The notes beneath the pieces are model-generated. The model was given only the letters and a program-made list of their open reading frames with translations. It searched no databases and was not told the DNA's origin. Made by a program: the position numbers and the translations under genes. DNA of 64,000 nucleotides from Flavobacteriales bacterium (GTDB taxonomy: Bacteria > Bacteroidota > Bacteroidia > Flavobacteriales_F > PHOS-HE28). This document shows positions 56,535-64,000 of the stretch, in pieces. The stretch covers positions 62,001 to 126,000 of the forward strand of contig JADJCX010000005.1 of NCBI GenBank assembly GCA_016703005.1. The letters are read 5' to 3'. Within the stretch, counting starts at the first letter, position 1, and each line of letters begins with the position of its first letter.

Positions 56535-57284
56535 TCAATCTTCCTGCGTTGGCAGGTTTTTGCTCCGGTCGGCGTTCTTGCGCATACGCAGGTTGAGACC
56601 TTCGACCAGCAGGCTGAAGCCCATTGCCGCATAAACGTAGTTCTTGTTGATGTGGGTGCCCATTCCCTCGATCACCAACACAATACCCACCATTGCGAGG
56701 AAGACCAAGGCAAGGACCTTGATACTCGCGTGACGGTTAACGAAGTCGCTGATGGACTTGCTGGCGAACATCATGATGAGCACCGCGGTCACCACGGCGA
56801 TCACCATGATGGGTACTTGGTTGCTCATGCCCAAAGCAGTGATCACGCTATCGAGGCTCAATACGATATCGATCCATACGATCTGCGCAATGATGAACCA
56901 GAAGGAAGCTGCCTTCGTCTTGTGCTCGCCTTCTTCCCTCAATTCCACCAGTTTGAAGACTTCCACGCTGCTTTTGTACAGCAGGTAAACGCCACCGAGC
57001 AAGAGCACGAGATCACGTCCGCTGACATTATGCCCGCCCAGTACGAACAAGGTGGCCTCCAAGCTCATTACCCAACTGAGTGAAAGCAGCAATGCCACGC
57101 GGGTGAACATGGCCAAGGCCAGACCCGTAATGCGCGCCCGGTCGCGCTGGTGCGGCGGCAACTCGCCGCTCAACAGGCTGATGAAGATGATGTTGTCGAT
57201 GCCGAGCACGATCTCCAGCATCGTAAGTGTCAGCAGGGCGATTATGCCATCGGCGGTAAGGAGTACACTGAGGTCGAAGTCCAT
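56535..57284 (-). CDS. TerC-family integral membrane protein
   Basis: 249 residues from ATG 57284 (MDFDLSVLLTADG). Seven or so membrane spans. TerC signatures: LEIVLGIDNIIFISLLS and a repeat of the motif in WIDIVLSLDSVITALGMS, with membrane-embedded Asp residues. The family is linked to manganese export and metal loading of secreted proteins. The last 20 residues are polar. The open frame extends 156 codons upstream without family similarity. Convergent with the esterase gene. Confidence 0.93.
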   Translation of the reverse strand: MDFDLSVLLTADGIIALLTLTMLEIVLGIDNIIFISLLSGELPPHQRDRARITGLALAMFTRVALLLSLSWVMSLEATLFVLGGHNVSGRDLVLLLGGVYLLYKSSVEVFKLVELREEGEHKTKAASFWFIIAQIVWIDIVLSLDSVITALGMSNQVPIMVIAVVTAVLIMMFASKSISDFVNRHASIKVLALVFLAMVGIVLVIEGMGTHINKNYVYAAMGFSLLVEGLNLRMRKNADRSKNLPTQED

Positions 57285-57714
57285 GGTCTGGGGGCGCAAA
57301 GAACGCACTAGGATCGATTGGGTGCGGAACCCCGCGCTGAGCCTTGCTTTTTGCAGTGGACAGCGCACGGGCTTCGTGTATCCATCCTTCGAGTTGCAGA
57401 TCCACTTCCACGGCATCTGAAACGACCACTTCATGCGCCGCTTCGAACTCAATTGCAATGTCTCCACGATCGCCAAGGCTTGCACTTCACATGTTAGTAT
57501 GAAACTCACTTGCACATCCTTCACCCATGGTGTGCTGTTCTGGAAGCCCGACGGTGCCTTTACCAAGAGGCATATGCCCACGTCCTCGATCCGGGCGGCA
57601 GGAGGATCACCAACGATGGCTTTGCCCTCGCCCACAAACGGACCGAGAACCGTATGCGCGTTACTGAGCAGGCATGTACGAGCGTAGTTCCGGTGTGCAG
57701 AACGCAGCTTGCGA
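57285..57714. other. 430-base region between terC and the mannosyltransferase, possible gene remnant
   Basis: No confident gene. On the minus strand one frame reads AARIEDVGICLLVKAPSGF (near 57600) and a different frame reads GDIAIEFEAAHEVVVSDAVE (near 57460-57400); both look protein-like, so a small broken gene is possible, but I recognise no family. No yybP-ykoY-like manganese riboswitch, common before terC elsewhere, was recognised. Confidence 0.35.
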
Positions 57715-59247
57715 TCAGGGCATTGCCAGGCCTTGCGCATCCCGCAGGTCAAGTCGGTACACTGTGATCGACTCGTTGCGGTTCACCGGGTTCAGCCAGT
57801 GCACCAAGCGATCCACCAGGCCGGGCTCTGCTGCGCCGATCAATGTCAACCTGCCCAATTGCCGTTCCATCGCCATGCGCCGCTGGGCCAGATCATCGGT
57901 GCCGACGAAACAAACAGTGTTCGGTCTGCGCGGTGGTTCCCATGCCATCACCGCTGCGCGTTGGTCCAGCGTGTCGTTGTTGAAGTACGTAATACCCGCA
58001 GTGTAGTTCCCGAGATAGAACAACGGCGCTTGCGGTGCCTCACCCAAACGGCTGTCCTCCATGATGATACCGGTGACCCTTGGCACATCACGTAAGAGGT
58101 ACATCGCTTCACACCGGCTGCGCTTGCTGTAGGTGAAGAGCAGACCGATGAGCAGGACAGTGTTCAATCCCCATGTCCATCGCACGATGCCGGTCCAAAG
58201 CGTTGGGCGTGACTTCCACCACGTACTCACCAAGCGTCGCTTTTCCCAGGCGCAATAACCGATCGTGAAGAACAGTGGGAAGATGGACAGAATGAAACGT
58301 TCCTGTTTGTTCGGGTGCCAACTGTGGAAGGCGATGAACAGGAACACAGGGACCCAGAGGAGCGCATGCTTCCGCCACGAAGCCAGATAGCCGTAGAACA
58401 CGAAGAGGCTCAACGGGGGAATGAACACCCCGGCCAGCCAAGGCAAGTAGAACCACCACGGGTGATCGAAGTAGGTGGTCGCGTTGGCCAGATTGTACCC
58501 CACGTACTCGCAGATTTCCGCGAAAGGCCTTCCCCAGATGAACAGGTCAATGCCGCCTTGGAACAGGAGCAGCGAGACAGCCACACCCGCGCCATAGGAA
58601 ACGGCCTTACGCCAATGCCCGAAGAGCAGCACGAGTCCAGGACCTGCCGCGAAAAAGAGTATTTGGAAACGGATGTTCACGGCCATGCCGATCCAAAGTC
58701 CCGCAACAAGTGCAGTGACCAGTGCTGGGCCTTCGGTGCGTTTCACCAACTGCCATGCACCCAACATCAGAAATGGAATGCAGGCCGACTCGAACAAATT
58801 GCGCACCCCGATGAACGCCATGAAGAAGAACAGCGCAAGGAACAGCCCACATCGCCAGCCTATGTCTTCACCGGCCAAGCGCACGGCGATCCTGTAACCG
58901 GTGCGAACGATCACCAAACTGAGCAGCGCATGTAATAGTCGTACCACCAACATCAATGCTTTCGGATCCTCCATGCCCAATGCATCGAGCACGGTGAACA
59001 ACAGGAAATGAGCGCCGACATACACGAAGCTGTGACCACTGGGTGTCGGGTCGCTTCCTTGGTTCCAGGGCAACCAATCGTTGTAGTCGTGCCCCTTCAC
59101 CCAACTGTGCGCCGCTTCGATCACCAGAAAATGGTCGTCGTGCGCGAAATAGCCTTGACTGAACACTGCAGCAACCAAGCGCGGCACCAAGGCAATGATC
59201 GTTAACCAGAGCAATGGCTTGGCTGGTGGCAGTTTTGGCAACAACAC
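57715..59247 (-). CDS. Integral membrane mannosyltransferase-like protein (GT22 family)
   Basis: About 510 residues from a GTG at 59247 (VLLPKLPPAKPLLWLTIIAL); a GTG at 59319 is a less likely start. Around ten membrane spans. The first luminal loop has a FAHDDHFL acidic motif typical of GT-C transferases, and HSWHPNKQERFIL matches the GT22 (ALG9/PIG-B) signature H-x-x-x-K-x-x-R-F. It should transfer mannose or a related sugar from a polyprenyl phosphate donor to an envelope glycan or glycoprotein. It is divergent from the metallopeptidase gene (97 bases between starts). Confidence 0.85.
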   Translation of the reverse strand: MLLPKLPPAKPLLWLTIIALVPRLVAAVFSQGYFAHDDHFLVIEAAHSWVKGHDYNDWLPWNQGSDPTPSGHSFVYVGAHFLLFTVLDALGMEDPKALMLVVRLLHALLSLVIVRTGYRIAVRLAGEDIGWRCGLFLALFFFMAFIGVRNLFESACIPFLMLGAWQLVKRTEGPALVTALVAGLWIGMAVNIRFQILFFAAGPGLVLLFGHWRKAVSYGAGVAVSLLLFQGGIDLFIWGRPFAEICEYVGYNLANATTYFDHPWWFYLPWLAGVFIPPLSLFVFYGYLASWRKHALLWVPVFLFIAFHSWHPNKQERFILSIFPLFFTIGYCAWEKRRLVSTWWKSRPTLWTGIVRWTWGLNTVLLIGLLFTYSKRSRCEAMYLLRDVPRVTGIIMEDSRLGEAPQAPLFYLGNYTAGITYFNNDTLDQRAAVMAWEPPRRPNTVCFVGTDDLAQRRMAMERQLGRLTLIGAAEPGLVDRLVHWLNPVNRNESITVYRLDLRDAQGLAMP

Positions 59248-59343
59248 GCGTCTTGGGGTACTTTTCCGTGGGCAAATTAGGCAGCCGTCCCCTGGCACTT
59301 GCGTCCTTCTGGCCTGCACCGACCAAACATCAGCACGGATCCC

Positions 59344-62300
59344 ATGCGCGTCTCCATCATCTTGTTCGTTATGTTCTTGTCGTCATTGTGCAGCGCCCAG
59401 CAGACCGTATTGATCCTGACGCCGCAAACGGATGCCAAGGCGGCGCTTACTGAAGTGCGCAAATTGAGCGAGCGCGGAATTCGCACCGCTGTCATCGTTG
59501 CACCAGGCTGTTACATCGCGCGGATTGGAGCAGGGCTGAACACGATCGCTGGTGAATTCCCCTTGTGGGAGCAGTTCACATCCGCAGTGGATCAAGTGCG
59601 AATGGATGCAATGAAACCGGAGCATCGGATCGGCGCACGCTATCTCAATGAATTCCTCGCTGGGGCCTTCGATACGCAGCCCAATGATCCCATAATGGAT
59701 TGGAACGCCCATCCCGGTGGCGATGAACGCCTGCGTCCGGATGAACGCCATATCCACAGCGATGGCGGTGCGAAGAGCGCCGCCAACGGACCGGAGGATT
59801 GGACGTGCACGTCGAGTTACAACAGCGAGTTCATGATAGGTGTGGTGAACGCGGCGACGTTTTTTGTGGAGAGCGATGGGAGCATCGATGCCGACCAGTG
59901 GACCTGGACCCAAGCCGATATTGATAATGTGAAGCTCCAAGTGATCGATGCATGGAGCATTTGGAGTTACACCGCATCATTGAATGGCCAGACCGTGACC
60001 GCAGTGATGGATTGGTACGAGCCGGCCACGGGCAGCACGCAAGGCTACGAACCGGTATTGCACAGCGGCGGGCAGGACGGACTTTGGATCGGTGACATCA
60101 TGAGCAACCTGGGTTATGCTCAGTCAGGCCATTTCGCCAAGCTCGATGCGTTCAACAGCACGCGCCGTGGACAAGTCGGGGCCGACCATGCCGTTCAGTT
60201 GTTTCGTCGCGTACAACCCATCCGGTGCACCCACACAACTCACAGACGGTGCCATTGGGTATGCCTATCTCGGTGGTCCGTACACGCAGATCCTTTGGCG
60301 GGCGAATGGCTGGAGCAGTAGCCAGGTCAACCGTGTGTACGGCCATGAGGTCGGACATATTTTCCATGCATTCGATGAGTACAGCAGCAGCACATCGTCC
60401 AACTGCACACGCAGTTTCAACGGGCGGGTGAACAGCAACTACCAAGGCGCCCCGTGCAGCGGAGCAAGTGCCTGCGTGATGATCAACAATGCATTCAGTG
60501 GGAGTGGAGCTACCCGGCAATGGAACCTCTGCTCGCACACGCCCTATCATCTTGGTTGGCAGGGGATGGTGGCACCGGCCGCCTTCGTTTCGCCCATCAA
60601 CGATGTGGTCCTCACCCAGAACCCCGTTGTGCTGCGGTTCCTCCGCAATACGCCACCCCCGAATGTCAGCACCTACATCAAGGTCTTCGATCGGAGCAAT
60701 GGCGCTGAAGTGTTCTGCGGAAGCGTTCCTTCCTCGGCTGATTCCCTTGCGTTGAATGTGGTGAACGGCCAGTACCGCTGGAGCGTTGGTCTCGGTGTTC
60801 CAAGCGACGTGAGCGGTTACGCCGGTGTGATCACGGATAGTGCCGACTTCACCGTCAACGCACCGTTGAACGCTGACTTCAACCGATCACCAGCAGTGCT
60901 GTGCGCTGGTGGCGACGTGCTGTTCACGGACATGAGCACGGGCGCGCCTTCATTGTGGACCTGGGCCTTTCCAGGTGGCACGCCCAACGCGTGGACAGGT
61001 CAGGATCCTCCGGCGATCATCTATTCGGTGCCCGGTGTCTACAACGTCACGCTTACGGTAGGAGATGGCTTGACCACTGACGATAGAGTGTGGACAGGTG
61101 CTGTCACGGTAACCGGCGGTCAGCCGATCCCAATGTTGGAGCCGTTCGAGGGCGGTGTGTTCCCGCCGGCGGGTTGGTCGCTGCAGGGAGGCATCGGCGG
61201 TCCCGGCGGGCAAGGTGGCATCAGTTGGCAGACGGTCGTTACGAGTTCTTGCGCCCAAGGCATCAGCGCATGGGTGGATGGCTATGGGTTCACGGGTTCG
61301 TTCGGATACACCGTTCTGCGCTCGCCCTATTTCGATCTACTGAACACCGTTGACCCGTACCTGACATTCAAACACAGCTACGCACGGGAAAGTGTAGCGG
61401 TCACTGAGTTCTTTTACGTGCAAGCGCACGACTGTGATTTCGGTTACTCGCAACAGTTGGTCAGCGGCAGCAGTTTCCAAGCGTGGACGAACGACGGCAG
61501 TTTCGTATCCGGCCAGCCTTGGGTGCCGATTGCCTGCGACCAATGGCGCACAACGCTTCTGGCAATGAACGGGGCCACCGGTCACTTGGCGCAGTTCGAG
61601 TTCTCGATGCAAACACAAGGTGGACAGAACTTCTACCTCGATGATGTGCAGGTGTTCGGTGGAAGTCGGCTGAATTTGCGCACACTGCTCGAAGGGCCGT
61701 ACGATGCTCAAGCGCAGTTGATGCGTGATGATCTGCGTCTTGCGGGCTTGGTTCCATTGCTGGAACCGTTCACGGCCATGGGCTATGCTTTCAAAGGTGA
61801 AGGTGGCGGTGAGACAATGGCCGCGCCGGTGCTCTTGGTAAGTGGCAACGACGCCATTGTGGATTGGGTGCTGGTGGAGATCAGGGATGCGTTGGTACCG
61901 GCCACCATCCTCACCTCGAGGGCCGCACTGTTGCAACGCGACGGCGACATCGTGGATCTTGACGGGACATCGCTCGTGCGCGTTGGCGTGCCCGCTGGCA
62001 ACTACCACATCGCGGTGCGGCACCGCAACCACCTGGGCTGCATGACGGCCAGCCCGGTCCTGGTTTCCCCGACCATGCCCTTGCTCGACTTCAGTTCAAC
62101 CAGCACGCTCGCGTACGGAACCGATGCGCGCAAACTTTCCGGTGGTAAGGAACTGTTGTGGATGGGCGATGTGGTGTGGGACAGGACGCTGAAGTACATC
62201 GGCAGCACGAACGATCGTGACCCGATATTGGTGCGTGTTGGTGGGCTTATCCCAACCAATACCGCCCTCGGCTACTACCCCGAGGATGCTACGTTGGATG

Positions 62301-62401
62301 GTGTCGTGAAGTACGTGGGTGGAAGCAACGATCGCGATCCCATACTTGTGAATATCGGGGGCAGTATCCCGACGGCCACACGGGTGGAGCAGATCCCTTG
62401 A
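59344..62401 (+). CDS. Secreted zinc metallopeptidase (M64-like) with PKD domain and shared C-terminal module (frameshifted near 60207)
   Basis: About 1018 residues. Signal peptide MRVSIILFVMFLSSLCSA. The peptidase domain breaks at about 60207: the first frame reaches GADHAVQLF, the next continues VAYNPSGAPTQLTDGAIGYAYLGGPY. The zinc site is HEVGHIFHAFDEY (plus frame, near 60350), close to the M64 pattern HExGH with a downstream DEY. A PKD domain follows (about 60875-61110, FPGGTPNAW), then a jelly-roll/MAM-like domain (PAGWSLQGG, NFYLDDVQVFGG) and the 245-residue module shared with the 52689 and 54806 proteins (61663 on), ending in two NDRDPIL repeats. Confidence 0.82.
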
Positions 62402-62402
62402 T

Positions 62403-63086
62403 CTATTCGTAGTGGCGTATGATACCTGTATCGAACGCCGTCCATACCGCAGCGGGCAGACCGCAGTCCTTCAACACCTTGTTCGTCCAAGTGTTGCAAG
62501 TGAAGAACAGGCCATAGCGCCCGGTGCCTTCATAGAACGAATCGGTTGTTCCGTAGTAGCGGTCAGCGATCCAGATCAGGTTGCCGCTATCATCCTTTGC
62601 AAAACCGCTTTCGATCAACCTGCACAGCTTTTGAAGTGTGGCATCATCCACGCGCACCGCTTTGCAATTCGCTGCAAGTGCGGGTGGCTGACAGAAGGTG
62701 ACGTGCATTGCTGAGCCACTGAGCCCAGAGACCGCTTTGAACGCGGTGCTCGCTTTCAGATCCGCCCATTCTTTCGTTTCCAGGTAGAAGCCCTTGTCCC
62801 CCCAGCCGAACGCTACGTGCGTTGCACTACTATCCCCGGATGATGTGTTGGCGAACGGCAACCGCTGCGACCAGTCTTTGGCTATGCTGCGCAGTGGCAC
62901 AACCAGATCGGTGTGCACGCCATTGGTGCGGACGTATATCAAGGTGCCGGTCTCTGCCTCCACGAAATCCGCGTTGGCCGGTATCATCGGCAACAACCAA
63001 GCGGCCAAGGCATACACGGCAATGAAGGTGAGCAACGCGACTGCCGTGCGCCACAGAAGCCGGAAGACAAGTCGAAGGATCTTCAT
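62403..63086 (-). CDS. DUF2459/TIGR02117-family membrane-anchored protein
   Basis: 227 residues. N-terminal membrane helix (TAVALLTFIAVYALAAWLLPMI), then the family core: YVRTNGVHTDLVVPL, ATHVAFGWGDKGFYLETKEWADLK, and C-terminal YGLFFTCNTWTNKVLKDCGLPAA with two cysteines. Family members are linked to urease or permease genes in some bacteria, but the function is unknown. It converges on the metallopeptidase gene, with one base between stops. Rhomboid gene lies 20 bases upstream. Confidence 0.88.
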   Translation of the reverse strand: MKILRLVFRLLWRTAVALLTFIAVYALAAWLLPMIPANADFVEAETGTLIYVRTNGVHTDLVVPLRSIAKDWSQRLPFANTSSGDSSATHVAFGWGDKGFYLETKEWADLKASTAFKAVSGLSGSAMHVTFCQPPALAANCKAVRVDDATLQKLCRLIESGFAKDDSGNLIWIADRYYGTTDSFYEGTGRYGLFFTCNTWTNKVLKDCGLPAAVWTAFDTGIIRHYE

Positions 63087-63106
63087 CCCGTTGGGTCGAC
63101 GTTGGC

Positions 63107-63895
63107 CTATAACAACACTTTCTTCTTCCAGTAGAGGATCAGGAAGAATCCTACCACCATACCACCCAAATGCGCGAAATGCGCAACGCCATCCTGCGAT
63201 CCCGTGAAGCCTCGATAGAATTCCATACCACCGTAGATGATTACCAGGAATTTTGCGGGAAGGGGCAAGAAGAACCCTGCGAACACGATCTCATTCGGGA
63301 ACATCATCCCAAAGGCCAGTAGGATCCCGAAGATGGCCCCGCTCGCACCCAGCATTGTGCTTTCGTACGTCCAGAAGAGTTCGTGTGCGGCGATGGCACC
63401 GTCCTCGTCGCGGGAAGCTTGAGCCAATTCCTTCTCCGCCAATGCCAGGTCTTCGTGGGCAACGAGGTTCGCATCCAACACATCGTCTACCATGACATGG
63501 TGCACCGCAGCGCTGGTCTCAGCCGCGTGCACACTTCTCCACTCCACGGCCATGTGCAGGCCAGCCGCGCCAAGGCCGCATACCATGTAGTACACAAGAA
63601 AACGTTTCGACTTCCACAAGAACTCCAGCGAACTACCGAACATGAACAGGCCGAACATGTTGCTCAACAGGTGTCCGATATCCGCATGCATGAACATATG
63701 CGTCACCAACTGCCATGGTCGGAAGTGAGGGCTGGTGAACCAGTGCAGGCTGAATAGATGATCCAGCTTGTTGACCCCGAGGTCGTCGTTGCCGAACGCC
63801 GTCTTCGCAAAAAAGAAGAGTCCGTTGATGATCAACAGGTTCTTCACCACCGGGGGCACGCCCAACTGGAAGGGCGATCCGTATGCGCGCATCAT
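63107..63895 (-). CDS. Rhomboid-family intramembrane serine protease
   Basis: 262 residues. Six membrane spans with the rhomboid core: FMHADIGHLLSNMFGL, catalytic Ser in STMLGASGAIFG and His in GVAHFAHLGGMVVG. Between the third span and the GASGA motif there is a polar insertion of about 55 residues (VEWRSVHAAETSAAV to HELFWTYES), present in many Bacteroidota rhomboids. The ATG at 63895 overlaps the mutL stop (ATGA), so translation is probably coupled to mutL. Substrate unknown. Confidence 0.93.
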   Translation of the reverse strand: MMRAYGSPFQLGVPPVVKNLLIINGLFFFAKTAFGNDDLGVNKLDHLFSLHWFTSPHFRPWQLVTHMFMHADIGHLLSNMFGLFMFGSSLEFLWKSKRFLVYYMVCGLGAAGLHMAVEWRSVHAAETSAAVHHVMVDDVLDANLVAHEDLALAEKELAQASRDEDGAIAAHELFWTYESTMLGASGAIFGILLAFGMMFPNEIVFAGFFLPLPAKFLVIIYGGMEFYRGFTGSQDGVAHFAHLGGMVVGFFLILYWKKKVLL

Positions 63896-64000
63896 CGCTG
63901 GAATCGTTCGTTGAGTTCATCCGACCCGAACGGCACGATCACGGGCTGGCCTGTTGGCGTGCGGTAAGGCTGCTCGCAGGCAAAGAGCCGGTCGATGAGG
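63892..64000 (-). CDS. mutL: DNA mismatch repair protein MutL, C-terminal end only
   Basis: Partial, start outside the window. The last 36 residues read LIDRLFACEQPYRTPTG and then VIVPFGSDELNERFQR before TGA at 63894-63892. This fits the end of Bacteroidota MutL, which closes with a LFACExPxYSPxGKP-like text and a DEL-x-x-RF helix. The C-terminal domain dimerises and, in many MutL proteins, carries endonuclease activity. Coupled to the rhomboid gene by ATGA overlap. Confidence 0.8.
   Translation of the reverse strand, partial: LIDRLFACEQPYRTPTGQPVIVPFGSDELNERFQR

Noticed and set aside
56470..57720. Manganese (yybP-ykoY) riboswitch upstream of terC
   Set aside because: I could not find the conserved loop sequences in the 430 bases upstream.
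1..64000. tRNA, rRNA, CRISPR arrays, insertion sequences or prophage
   Set aside because: No tRNA-like cloverleaf ends, direct repeat arrays, transposase motifs or phage genes were recognised by eye; a dedicated search was not possible.

Overview
The window looks like chromosomal DNA of a fairly GC-rich Bacteroidota, probably a Flavobacteriales-like lineage. The evidence is gliding-motility-associated C-terminal (type B) and type A sorting domains of the type IX secretion system (T9SS), PKD and SBBP repeats, an outer-membrane protein of the DUF5723 type, and a PD40/OmpA protein built like PorE. The gene order dnaA - low-molecular-weight phosphatase - SAM methyltransferase, with a thioesterase divergent, also fits. 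Many genes carry a promoter -7 box of the Bacteroidota type (TAnnTTTG, here often TACTTTCG) 20-50 bases before the start. I saw no rRNA, tRNA, CRISPR array, insertion sequence or phage gene.

Layout. 1-5.4 kb: three secreted T9SS proteins, two of them tandem paralogues. 5.4-11.9 kb (minus): a conserved six-gene envelope operon, SpoIIM-like / membrane protein / DUF4129 / DUF4350 / MoxR / DUF58. 12-20.2 kb: recF, DUF721, ndk, a lipoprotein and its partner, nrnA, FKBP lipoproteins, a DUF5723 protein and an RsmI-like methyltransferase. 20.2-26.3 kb: phosphatase, dnaA, thioesterase, YigZ, ribD, a glutamate-cysteine ligase family enzyme and a small protein. 26.6-33.9 kb: a five-gene metabolic cluster (class III aminotransferase, nitrilase, VOC protein, Orn/Lys/Arg decarboxylase, ATP-grasp enzyme), two of whose proteins carry histone-H1-like lysine-rich tails. 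34-39.4 kb: pyrR, pyrB, STAS protein, T9SS protein, RNase Z, LuxR regulator, sugar kinase. 39.4-45.6 kb (minus): patatin-like phospholipase and hutI / CPBP protease / ftcD of histidine breakdown. 45.6-52.6 kb: two small envelope proteins, aroC, an AsmA-like protein and a PorE-like OmpA protein. 52.7-62.4 kb: three secreted hydrolases (serine protease, esterase, metallopeptidase) sharing one C-terminal module of about 245 residues, interrupted by terC and a GT22 mannosyltransferase. 62.4-64 kb: DUF2459 protein, rhomboid protease and the end of mutL.

Two things stand out. First, the three secreted hydrolases lack recognisable type A or type B T9SS signals and instead share a module ending in two Asp/Asn-rich repeats, a candidate alternative sorting or anchoring domain. 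Second, about ten genes, including recF, pyrR and aroC (twice), are broken by single frameshifts, several in homopolymer runs, and one more by an in-frame stop. Because the halves stay well conserved and some genes are normally indispensable, residual sequencing error is the simplest explanation. These genes are described at full length with the break noted.
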